A DNA stretch of 11,133 nucleotides from an uncultured Bacteroidota bacterium (GTDB lineage: Bacteria > Bacteroidota > Rhodothermia > Rhodothermales > UBA10348): contig CALBJU010000465.1 of NCBI GenBank assembly GCA_937893205.1, positions 1-11,133 on the forward strand, given 5' to 3'. Both the position numbers and the translations under genes were made by a program. Below, one piece after another: positions 1 through 6,299 of the stretch (positions are counted from its first letter, which is position 1; every line of letters begins with the position of its first letter). A model generated the notes under the pieces. That model was not told where the DNA came from. It did not search any database and worked only from the letters and a program-made list of their open reading frames with translations.

Positions 1-26
1 CACGATACGCTGGCTGTCGCCATCCA

Positions 27-680
27 ATGAGCATCCTCAACACCATTCGGGCCCTTCTTACCTCGGGAAAGGGGATAGCCGTCGGTTTGCCAGATGCGGA
101 CTCGATGAGAGATCCGTTAAAATTGTTCGACGCCTGGTTTGAGGGCTCGAAAAATTCGGGCCTCCTGCTTCCCGAATCAATGATGCTGGCGACGGCGACG
201 AACGATGGAAAACCCTCTTCCCGAATGGTTCTTCTAAAATCGTTCGATGAGCAAGGCTTCGTTTTTTATACGAATTACGGCAGCCGCAAGGCTTCTGAGC
301 TTGATAGCAATCCATTCGCATCGCTGCTCTTTCACTGGCCCATCCTGCAACGACAGGTTCGGGTCGAGGGCCAGGTGGAACGGGTCAGCCGAGAGGAATC
401 ATCTGCATATTTTCGTACTCGTTCCCGAGGCAGCCAGATTGGCGCCTGGGCTTCAGACCAGTCTGCGGAACTGGAATCGCGGCAGACACTGGAGTCGAGA
501 TCCAAGGATCTTAAAGCGAAATATGAGGGGCGGGAAATACCTCTACCCGAGTTCTGGGGTGGATACCGTTTATTTCCATCCCAAATCGAATTCTGGCAGG
601 GAAGACCCTTTCGGCTCCACGACAGGATCGTTTTTGAACGGACAGATGGCTCCTGGAAGACGAGCCGTCTCTATCCCTGA
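27..680 (+). CDS. pdxH: Pyridoxamine/pyridoxine 5'-phosphate oxidase
   Basis: A cytosolic FMN enzyme that oxidises pyridoxamine or pyridoxine 5'-phosphate to pyridoxal 5'-phosphate, the last step of de novo and salvage vitamin B6 synthesis. The 217 residues match the usual length (E. coli has 218). Visible family motifs are RMVLLK and FYTNYGSRK (FMN site), Tyr128/Arg132/Ser136 in the YFRTRSRGS stretch followed by QIGAW (substrate phosphate), and the C-terminal signature IEFWQG...RLHDR with Arg196, His198 and Arg200. The protein ends in RLYP, as the family does. The ATG at 27 gives the right length, but its frame stays open to the window edge, so a longer N-terminus cannot be excluded. No Shine-Dalgarno sequence is visible. 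The N-terminus reads IRALLTSGKGI where E. coli has LRREYTKGGL, so the usual lid Tyr is missing. pdxA lies 2.7 kb downstream on the same strand. Confidence 0.96.
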   Translation: MSILNTIRALLTSGKGIAVGLPDADSMRDPLKLFDAWFEGSKNSGLLLPESMMLATATNDGKPSSRMVLLKSFDEQGFVFYTNYGSRKASELDSNPFASLLFHWPILQRQVRVEGQVERVSREESSAYFRTRSRGSQIGAWASDQSAELESRQTLESRSKDLKAKYEGREIPLPEFWGGYRLFPSQIEFWQGRPFRLHDRIVFERTDGSWKTSRLYP

Positions 681-793
681 TGGGCCGCATCATGATAGGC
701 CGGCTGCACTTGCACTAAGCACATCAAGCTCGATTTATCTCTACCTGGTCACCGTGAATTCTTGTCAAGCGCGAATTGTTTTGGTCCAGGGCG

Positions 794-841
794 TCGAACA
801 ATGCCAACACCTTCGTGTTTAACGGCGGCTCCATTGTTCGA
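794..841 (+). repeat. Perfect 10-bp inverted repeat with nested hairpin, leader of nrnA
   Basis: TCGAACAATG (794-803) is exactly complementary to CATTGTTCGA (832-841), separated by 28 bases. Inside the loop, AACAC (806-810) can pair with GTGTT (815-819) around a CTTC tetraloop, giving a two-tier stem-loop. The right arm ends 12 bases before the preferred nrnA ATG at 854. There is no U-tract after it, so it is not a typical terminator. It could be an mRNA element governing translation or an operator with two half-sites. Its function is unknown. Confidence 0.6.
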
Positions 842-857
842 ACCTATGAAGACATGA
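801..857 (+). CDS. Possible 18-residue leader peptide overlapping nrnA start
   Basis: An ATG at 801 opens 18 codons (MPTPSCLTAAPLFEPMKT) that end in TGA at 855-857, overlapping the nrnA ATG at 854-856 as ATGA, the classic geometry of translational coupling. An AGGG at 788-791, nine bases upstream, could serve as a Shine-Dalgarno sequence, which is rare in this window. The ORF covers most of the inverted repeat, so ribosomes translating it would unfold the stem-loop. There is no homology evidence, and an ORF this short can occur by chance. Confidence 0.25.
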   Translation: MPTPSCLTAAPLFEPMKT

Positions 858-1909
858 TCGGCGAAATCGTTTCTGCGCTTGAAGAGGCAAATCGGGTTGT
901 GATTACTACACACACCCGGCCCGATGGCGATGCTATAGGTTCCCAGTTGGCTCTTGGTAACTATCTGTCCTCCAAGGGGAAGAAGGTTTCGATGATCAAC
1001 TCGGACCCATCGCCTTACAACCTGGAGTGGCTGCCCGGTTCAGAGAAGATTATCGTATACGATGGATCCCTCGAACACGTAGACATGATCGCCTCGGCAG
1101 ATCTGATAGTCGTGCTGGACACCAATAACAAAATGCGCCTTGGGAAGCCAGGAGACTCGATCAAAGAAGCATCGGTGCCCAGAATCCTGATCGACCACCA
1201 CACGGATCCCGAGAACTGGTTTGACCTGATGTGGCGCCGCGAGTCGGCTTCGTCGACGGCAGAACTACTCTACGAAATATTTGCCGACTGGGATCTGGAC
1301 GGGATCGACTCAGCCGTCGCGGCGCCCCTGTATGTGGCCATAATGACCGATACCGGATCGTTTCGATTTTCCAACGTTACTCCCGCACTTCACCGCATGG
1401 TAGGTGATATCGTGGAGCGGGGGAATCTGGATCCGGCTCAGATGTATGCTGAAGTATATGAGAAGAGGAGTGTTGAAGGACTTCGGCTGATGAGCACCGT
1501 CCTGTCGACAATGCAATTGCATTTTGGTGGATTGGTCGGCTCCATGGTGATCTCCAAACGGAGCCTGAAAGATTCCGGAGCGTCCATAGAAGAATCAGAT
1601 GGCTTTGTGAACAACATTCTCTCGATTGAGGGAGTTAAAGTCGGACTGATGTTCACGGAAACCGAGCGTGGGACGAAGGTCAGTTTTCGCTCGAAAGAAG
1701 ATTATCAGGTTCACAAGTGGGCCCAGAGCTTTGGCGGCGGTGGGCATCGCAATGCATCGGGAGCTTTCATCAAAGCTGATCTCGATTCGGCCATCAAACG
1801 GACGATCGCGGCTGCTTCAAAATTTATAGACATCACAACCAGCGGGCAGGACGAAGGCATCTCGGATGAAGACGCCGATTATTTGTCCATGCTTGGCGTT
1901 CAGAACTAA
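854..1909 (+). CDS. nrnA: DHH-family phosphoesterase, oligoribonuclease/pAp phosphatase (NrnA-like)
   Basis: Family members degrade 2-5 nt RNA or linear dinucleotides and dephosphorylate 3'-phosphoadenosine 5'-phosphate using two Mn2+ ions. Numbered from the ATG at 854 (351 residues), the DHH domain shows motif I (His20, Asp24, Asp26 in HTRPDGDAIGS), Asp89 in VVLDTNN, the naming DHH triad (114-116) and Asp166 in MTDTGSFRF. The DHHA1 domain carries GGGGH with His298, followed by RNASGAF, the substrate-binding motif. All metal ligands expected from the family are present. A TTG at 776 would add 26 residues (MFWSRASNN...) with no family resemblance, so 854 is preferred. Only a weak GAAG lies before it. 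The last 30 residues are acidic and beyond the DHHA1 core. pepA begins five bases after the stop, indicating one transcript. Confidence 0.9.
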   Translation: MIGEIVSALEEANRVVITTHTRPDGDAIGSQLALGNYLSSKGKKVSMINSDPSPYNLEWLPGSEKIIVYDGSLEHVDMIASADLIVVLDTNNKMRLGKPGDSIKEASVPRILIDHHTDPENWFDLMWRRESASSTAELLYEIFADWDLDGIDSAVAAPLYVAIMTDTGSFRFSNVTPALHRMVGDIVERGNLDPAQMYAEVYEKRSVEGLRLMSTVLSTMQLHFGGLVGSMVISKRSLKDSGASIEESDGFVNNILSIEGVKVGLMFTETERGTKVSFRSKEDYQVHKWAQSFGGGGHRNASGAFIKADLDSAIKRTIAAASKFIDITTSGQDEGISDEDADYLSMLGVQN

Positions 1910-1914
1910 GACAC

Positions 1915-3408
1915 ATGAAAGTTTCTGTATCAACCATTTCCATCTCCGAGCTGGATGTCGATCTGCTGATCGTACCCATCACTTCGGAGGATCTAACCGA
2001 CGGTATCGAGGAGCTGAGCGATGCTTTTGGAACAGTGATCGATCGGGCCCGGACAGACGTCAAGGGAGAAACCGGCGATTCTGCGGTTCTGTATCCTGAA
2101 TCCGGTACTGCGAAGCGGATCATTCTGGTGGGAATTGGGGAGTCTTCTTCCGTAAACGCGGAACGCATAAGAAATGCCTCGGCCCTGGGCGCCGAGGCAG
2201 CGACCCACGTGAAGGCAGAAACGGTGGGAATCGCCGTCCCCTCGATTGATTTGAACAGCGACCTCACCGCTCAAGCCCTCGTCGAGGGTTTCATCCTGGG
2301 ATCGTACAGATTCAACCAATACAGGACAAAAGATAATACGGGAGAGCCTGCTCAGCGCCTTGTGATTCAGACTACAGATCAGGACAAGCAGGTCCGAAGG
2401 GGAGCAGAGCGGGGTAGAATAGTTTCGGAAGCAGTCTGCTCGGCCAGAGACCTGGTCAACTTGTCCCCGGACGATAAAACACCCATTCTTCTCTCGAAGG
2501 CTATAGAAAAGTCAGGAAAAAAACACGGCTACGATGTATCCGTTTGGAACAAGGAGCTGATTGAAGAGGAAGGTATGGGCGGACTTCTTGCGGTTAACCG
2601 TGGGAGCCAGGACCCTCCGACTTTTTCCGTTCTGGAATGGCATCCGGAGAATGTCCGTAACAGCAGGCCGGTTGTTCTGGTAGGGAAAGGTGTGGTCTTC
2701 GATACGGGAGGCCTGTCCCTGAAACCCACCAAGAATTCCATGGACTCCATGAAGTCAGACATGGCGGGTGCGGCGGCGGTCGTTGGGACGATGGAAGCGA
2801 TCGCCAAGCTTGAGCTGCCTCTGTATGTGATCGGATTGATACCGGCGACCGACAATCGCCCGGGGCAAACCGCTTACGTGCCAGGCGACGTAGTAAAAAT
2901 GCACTCTGGGATGACAGTAGAGGTACTGAACACCGATGCCGAAGGCAGAATGATCCTGGCCGATGCTCTCTCGTATGCCTCCTCGTTCTACCCCGAAATT
3001 GTCATTGAGCTAGCAACTCTCACCGGGTCTGCGGTTGTCGCCCTGGGCGAAATTGTAGCGGCAACGATGACGAATGAGGACGATGGTGCTCAGGAGCGCA
3101 TCGACGCGATAGTGGCGGCTGGCAACAGCTCTGGCGACAGGGTTCACCCAATGCCGATGTTTGATGAGTACAACGAGGAGTTGAAAAGCACCGTTGCCGA
3201 CCTCAAGAACATCGGAGGTCGATGGGGCGGAGCCATCACAGCGGCGAAGTTTTTGGAGCACTTCGTCGACTATCCATGGATTCATGTCGATATCGCTGGA
3301 CCGGCCTTTCTGGACAAGGCACGGGGATACCATAAGGCAGGGGGAAGTGGATTTGGGGTCCGTTTGTTGACTCGCTTTCTCCAGGATTTGTCAGAGAAAA
3401 AACGCTGA
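1915..3408 (+). CDS. pepA: Leucyl aminopeptidase, M17 family (cytosol aminopeptidase)
   Basis: A cytosolic two-metal exopeptidase that removes N-terminal residues, often Leu, from peptides. The 497 residues match the family's roughly 500. The first 160 or so form the variable N-terminal domain and the rest is the catalytic domain. Metal ligands by family alignment are Lys258 and Asp263 (KGVVFDTGG), Asp282 (SMKSDMAG), and Asp341 and Glu343 in the signature NTDAEGR. Catalytic Lys270 and Arg345 are also present. The ATELTLTG-type segment appears here as IELATLTGSAVVALG. The ATG lies five bases after the nrnA stop without a Shine-Dalgarno sequence, suggesting coupling. It is followed 17 bases later by pdxA. 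In some bacteria PepA also binds DNA as a recombination or regulatory factor, but nothing in this sequence shows that role here. Confidence 0.96.
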   Translation: MKVSVSTISISELDVDLLIVPITSEDLTDGIEELSDAFGTVIDRARTDVKGETGDSAVLYPESGTAKRIILVGIGESSSVNAERIRNASALGAEAATHVKAETVGIAVPSIDLNSDLTAQALVEGFILGSYRFNQYRTKDNTGEPAQRLVIQTTDQDKQVRRGAERGRIVSEAVCSARDLVNLSPDDKTPILLSKAIEKSGKKHGYDVSVWNKELIEEEGMGGLLAVNRGSQDPPTFSVLEWHPENVRNSRPVVLVGKGVVFDTGGLSLKPTKNSMDSMKSDMAGAAAVVGTMEAIAKLELPLYVIGLIPATDNRPGQTAYVPGDVVKMHSGMTVEVLNTDAEGRMILADALSYASSFYPEIVIELATLTGSAVVALGEIVAATMTNEDDGAQERIDAIVAAGNSSGDRVHPMPMFDEYNEELKSTVADLKNIGGRWGGAITAAKFLEHFVDYPWIHVDIAGPAFLDKARGYHKAGGSGFGVRLLTRFLQDLSEKKR

Positions 3409-3425
3409 CCTTAATCTGACCCTCC

Positions 3426-4409
3426 ATGTCCTCAGCCGAAGGCCAATCTTTCGCTTCTCGACCTCGGATTGCCGTCTCAATCGGGGATCCGAACGGCGTG
3501 GGTCCCGAGGTATTTCTCAAGTGCTTCTGTGATGACGCTCTGACCGATCAGGTGGAGTTGATTCCGGTCGGTTCACGTAGCGTACTACAATACTACGGGT
3601 CCCTCCTTAATATCAATGGAAACAACGACTTACTCGTTGAGGTGGACGAGCCGAAGGGGTTCAAGCTGACTCCGGGGAAACTGGACTCGTGCGCAGGCGC
3701 GCTCTCGATGCTGTGCGTAGAACGTGCGACCGATATGTGTCTGTCCGGAGAGGTTCAGGCGATGGTGACCTGTCCCATTTCCAAAGAAGCGATTTCAGCA
3801 GCTGGATACGATTTTCCCGGGCATACTGAGTTCATTGCCGAGCGGAGCGAGGCCAATTCTTATCTCATGATGATGGTCTCAGGAAGCCTGCGGATGGGTC
3901 TGGTGACAGCGCACATTCCACTGGGTGACGTACGGGCACAGATTACCCAGGCTGGCATCGCGAGTACGATCTCTGTAATGGCCGACGCCCTGCGGTCAGA
4001 TTTTGGGATAGAACAACCACGGATCGCCGTCCTGGGACTGAATCCTCACGCGGGAGACGGAGGAGTTCTCGGCAAAGAAGAGACAGACATTATCATTCCT
4101 GCGATCCGATCCATCAGCGGCGACACCAATGTTAGCGGCCCCTTTCCTGCGGATGGCTTCTTCGGCAGAGCTGCATGGAAATCCTTTGACGGTGTTGTGG
4201 CGATGTACCATGATCAGGGCTTGGTGCCTTTCAAAACGCTGTCATTCGGAAAGGGAGTGAACGTAACGGCAGGATTACCCATCGTTCGAACCTCCCCAGA
4301 CCACGGAACGGCATTCGATATTGCGGGTCGCGGGGTTGCCGAAGAGGGAAGTCTGCATCAGGCAATTTTGCTCGCCGCCGAAATCACCGCTCGAAGGGCT
4401 AGCGCCTGA
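3426..4409 (+). CDS. pdxA: 4-hydroxythreonine-4-phosphate dehydrogenase
   Basis: A cytosolic NAD-dependent dimeric enzyme that oxidises 4-phosphohydroxy-L-threonine. The product decarboxylates to 3-amino-1-hydroxyacetone phosphate, the substrate of PdxJ in the DXP-dependent vitamin B6 pathway. The 327 residues are the standard length. The N-terminal GDPNGVGPE motif is intact. Metal-binding histidines are His163 (AHIPLGD), His208 (LNPHAGDGG) and His262 (MYHDQGL), matching the three of E. coli PdxA. His133 in GHTEFIAERS and the end motif TSPDHGTAFDIAG are also conserved. This is PdxA proper rather than the PdxA2/DUF1537-linked branch as far as context shows, since no kinase partner is adjacent. 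The ATG sits 17 bases after the pepA stop, with no Shine-Dalgarno sequence. pdxH in the same window ties this cluster to PLP supply. Confidence 0.96.
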   Translation: MSSAEGQSFASRPRIAVSIGDPNGVGPEVFLKCFCDDALTDQVELIPVGSRSVLQYYGSLLNINGNNDLLVEVDEPKGFKLTPGKLDSCAGALSMLCVERATDMCLSGEVQAMVTCPISKEAISAAGYDFPGHTEFIAERSEANSYLMMMVSGSLRMGLVTAHIPLGDVRAQITQAGIASTISVMADALRSDFGIEQPRIAVLGLNPHAGDGGVLGKEETDIIIPAIRSISGDTNVSGPFPADGFFGRAAWKSFDGVVAMYHDQGLVPFKTLSFGKGVNVTAGLPIVRTSPDHGTAFDIAGRGVAEEGSLHQAILLAAEITARRASA

Positions 4410-4429
4410 GCGAAATTAATGGCACTTTA

Positions 4430-5185
4430 TTGAAGTCCGTCAAGCCATATACCGCCCTCGCAGACGTATACGATGTCGCAATGGATCATGTGGACTATGA
4501 GAGCTGGGCTGATTTTATTCTGCATCTGATAGGCGATGAGGTGGAAAAATCCAATCCGAGCATTCTGGAGCTGGGCTGCGGGACCGGCCTGTTAACCGAA
4601 CAGTTACTCATTCAGTCCGAGTTTTTCGTGCTCGCGACCGACGCATCTTCAGATATGCTCCGAATGGCCCGAGAGCGTCTTCTACCTCATAAGGGCCAGT
4701 ACAAGGTAACACGGCTAGATTTTGAGTCCGGCTGGGACGGGTTTGGAGAGAGCGCCGACATTGTACTCTTGATGTATGATGGCTTCAACTACATCCTCAC
4801 GCTCGAAGGCGTTTCAAGCTTTTTGGAGGGTGTGGGACACCACCTGAATGAAGGTGGAATTGTGCTTTTTGACCAGAGTACTCCCGCGAATTCAATCAAT
4901 AACGCGGAGTATTTCGAGGACGCAGGATCGACTGGTGACGTTGAATTCGTCCGCAGGAGCACCTACGACGAAAAGAGTGGTTTGCACACGACTGAATTCG
5001 AGATCTCATCTCAGAGGGGTCACTTCTTTGAGAAACACATTCAGCGCGCCTGGACGAGAACGGAAATAATGGGAGCTGTTGAAAATTCCAGCCTTAAGAT
5101 CCGGGCTACTTTCGATGGATTCAGTCTGGATGCTGCTAACGATAAATCGGAACGCATACATTGGGTCCTGGAAAAAGAAATCTGA
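4430..5185 (+). CDS. Class I SAM-dependent methyltransferase, substrate unknown
   Basis: A soluble Rossmann-fold methyltransferase of 251 residues. Motif I is ILELGCGTGLL (residues 45-55, glycines 49, 51 and 53 at the SAM loop). Asp71 in VLATDASSDML is the acidic residue at the end of strand 2 that binds the SAM ribose. The RLDFESGW and ADIVLLMYDGFNY segments fit motifs II and III. The C-terminal half is a lid-like region seen in small-molecule methyltransferases, so an rRNA or protein target cannot be chosen or excluded. The best start is a TTG at 4430. A nearby ATG at 4419 is out of frame and stops after four codons, and the next in-frame ATG (residue 17) would lose conserved sequence. It starts 21 bases after pdxA, so it probably belongs to the same transcript. 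Confidence 0.85.
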   Translation: MKSVKPYTALADVYDVAMDHVDYESWADFILHLIGDEVEKSNPSILELGCGTGLLTEQLLIQSEFFVLATDASSDMLRMARERLLPHKGQYKVTRLDFESGWDGFGESADIVLLMYDGFNYILTLEGVSSFLEGVGHHLNEGGIVLFDQSTPANSINNAEYFEDAGSTGDVEFVRRSTYDEKSGLHTTEFEISSQRGHFFEKHIQRAWTRTEIMGAVENSSLKIRATFDGFSLDAANDKSERIHWVLEKEI

Positions 5186-5382
5186 GAGGCATCCTACGTC
5201 GTAAATTATTCCGATTGCCAGAGTCTATTTTGCCAGAGTCTTTTTTGAGTGCCACAGCCTTTTTTTCGGTGTCTTTTTTGATTGCCGGAAGTCAACTATG
5301 GGTTCATCTTCTGGCTTGCCCGCCCTGGGACTCCTGTAATGTTGTGTCAGCCCCTAATCAGCAGACGGCCTATCGCTCGTGA
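5161..5382 (+). CDS. Candidate small membrane protein coupled to ftsE
   Basis: An unrecognised ORF of up to 73 residues filling the gap before ftsE. Its TGA (5380-5382) overlaps the ftsE GTG (5379-5381) as GTGA. The translation has a basic N-terminus (many Lys/Arg in residues 5-18), then a hydrophobic stretch of about 25 residues (roughly 30-54) able to span the membrane, then a short tail with two cysteines (CPPWDSC). By the positive-inside rule this gives N-in, C-out topology. There is no in-frame ATG. The TTG at 5161 overlaps the methyltransferase by 25 bases, a CTG at 5182 overlaps its stop, and TTGs at 5215, 5230 and 5245 are further options. A 15-bp tandem repeat lies inside and keeps frame (LPESI-LPESF). 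Against it: weak starts, T-rich composition unlike the neighbours, and no known homologue. It may be plain spacer. Confidence 0.4.
   Translation: MGPGKRNLRGILRRKLFRLPESILPESFLSATAFFSVSFLIAGSQLWVHLLACPPWDSCNVVSAPNQQTAYRS
5215..5244 (+). repeat. Two-unit 15-bp tandem direct repeat, T-rich
   Basis: TTGCCAGAGTCTATT (5215-5229) is followed directly by TTGCCAGAGTCTTTT (5230-5244), with one mismatch. Degenerate relatives follow: GTGCCACAGCCTTTT (5249-5263) and TTGCCGGAAGTC (5282-5293). They are interleaved with T-tracts of 6, 7 and 6 bases (5241-5246, 5260-5266, 5274-5279). The unit length is a multiple of three and keeps the small ORF open. It may reflect past strand slippage or be a repeated protein- or RNA-binding motif ahead of ftsE. 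Confidence 0.75.
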
Positions 5383-6068
5383 TTGAACTTTCCAACGTGT
5401 CAATTTCCTACCCTGTCGCGGGCGGCGCCCCCGTTCCAGTACTGGAAAACGTATCGATGAAAATCGAGCGTGGTGAAATGATCTATTTGGTCGGGCCCAC
5501 CGGAAGCGGCAAGACATCTCTGCTCAAGCTGTTGTACATGGACCTGCTCCCTGACACGGGTATTCTTCGCGTCGCAGATTACCGATCGGACAAGATGAAG
5601 CCATCTGATCTTCCATACTTGCGGAGGTCGATAGGTGTGGTTTTTCAGGACTTTCAGTTGTTGCCGGACAGAAATGTGTTTGAAAATGTCGCTTTCGCCC
5701 AGTACGTGACGGGAAATCGTGGCAAACCGGTTAAAAATCGAGTGCTTCATGTTCTATCGAGGGTTGGCCTGAGTCATAAACGGAGGCGATTTCCTCACGA
5801 ACTATCGGGAGGTGAGCAGCAGCGCGTTGTAATAGCACGGGCAATCATCAACCAGCCCTATATCATGCTCGCCGACGAACCAACCGGCAACCTGGATCCG
5901 ACCGTGGCTGACGATGTCCAAAAATTGCTGATTGGATTGCATCGGTCCGGTATGACCGTGATCATTGCGACTCATGATTATCGACTCGTACGAAACTTCC
6001 CCGCCAGGACACTGGCAGTGATGAATCGCAGGATCGTAGAAGTCGATCCGCGCTCTCTCACCAGTTGA
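5379..6068 (+). CDS. ftsE: FtsE-type ABC transporter ATP-binding protein
   Basis: A cytoplasmic ATPase of 229 residues (FtsE is usually 220-230). With membrane partner FtsX it links the divisome to periplasmic peptidoglycan hydrolases. It has Walker A GPTGSGKTS (residues 39-47, Lys45), Q-loop Gln90 in VVFQDFQLLP, signature LSGGEQQR (142-149), Walker B IMLADEP with Asp166 and catalytic Glu167, a D-loop after NLDP, and the H-loop His199 in ATHD. The VFQDFQLL and ADEPTGNLD wording is characteristic of FtsE and its LolD/MacB relatives. The short length and lack of accessory domains favour FtsE. The start is a GTG at 5379, since the next in-frame ATG lies well inside the fold. No FtsX or other permease gene lies within the window, so the partner must be encoded elsewhere. 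A LolD-like role is the main alternative. Confidence 0.85.
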   Translation: MIELSNVSISYPVAGGAPVPVLENVSMKIERGEMIYLVGPTGSGKTSLLKLLYMDLLPDTGILRVADYRSDKMKPSDLPYLRRSIGVVFQDFQLLPDRNVFENVAFAQYVTGNRGKPVKNRVLHVLSRVGLSHKRRRFPHELSGGEQQRVVIARAIINQPYIMLADEPTGNLDPTVADDVQKLLIGLHRSGMTVIIATHDYRLVRNFPARTLAVMNRRIVEVDPRSLTS

Positions 6069-6299
6069 GGCGCTTTCTTGCTATCCCTTTTCAAGCCCAC
6101 CGAGAGTGGTTTGCTCACCGAGGGGCATCGGGTTATATTGCCGCCTATTCGTTTAAAACGGCCTTTTGAGCTGGATGTTTTCGAACAGATTGGAGTTGAT
6201 TTCAGACGAGCAGTTTCAATTCATTCCGAGCAGCACGAGAATAAATCCTATCTCTACTCACGAGAGTCGACGCTACTTTCGCAATCAAGTTACTGATCC
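6069..6299. other. 231-base spacer between ftsE and the symporter gene
   Basis: This is the longest clear non-genic interval. It is AT-richer than the flanking genes. A TTG-initiated frame (6078-6296) spans nearly all of it and ends three bases before the symporter ATG, and an ATG frame (6175-6312, 45 codons) overlaps that start. Neither has recognisable motifs or hydrophobic segments, and codon use is not gene-like enough to call. No strong terminator hairpin with a U-tract follows ftsE. This is the likeliest place for the promoter of the transport genes, but no consensus element can be defended. Confidence 0.5.

Noticed and set aside
1..30. Nine codons (HDTLAVAIQ) ending in TGA that overlaps the pdxH ATG as ATGA, possibly the tail of an upstream gene
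   Set aside because: Too short to distinguish from chance. The pdxH frame is also open to the window edge.
710..738. TTGCAC with 17-base spacing to ATTTAT as a sigma-70-like promoter before nrnA
   Set aside because: Only three of six -10 bases match. Too weak to call.
247..822. Plus-strand 191-residue frame overlapping pdxH and the following spacer
   Set aside because: An out-of-frame shadow of pdxH with His/Arg/Ser-rich composition and no domain.
1833..2267. Minus-strand 144-residue open frame opposite the nrnA-pepA junction
   Set aside because: Antisense to two well-supported genes, with low-complexity Ser/Thr/Arg-rich composition typical of a shadow frame.
4419..4433. ATG at 4419 as the methyltransferase start
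   Set aside because: Out of frame with the methyltransferase and stops after four codons. TTG 4430 is in frame.
5284..5315. GCCGGAAG/CTTCTGGC hairpin (one G-U pair, 16-base loop) before ftsE
   Set aside because: The T-tracts lie before, not after, the hairpin, and the loop is large, so it is not a terminator.
6274..6281. TACTTTCG resembling the Bacteroidota -7 element TAnnTTTG
   Set aside because: One mismatch and no TTG-type -33 element at the right distance.
6078..6296. TTG-initiated 72-codon frame filling the ftsE-symporter spacer
   Set aside because: Rare start, no ribosome site, third-position GC near half, no hydrophobic segment or recognisable motif, and it ends three bases before the symporter without overlap.
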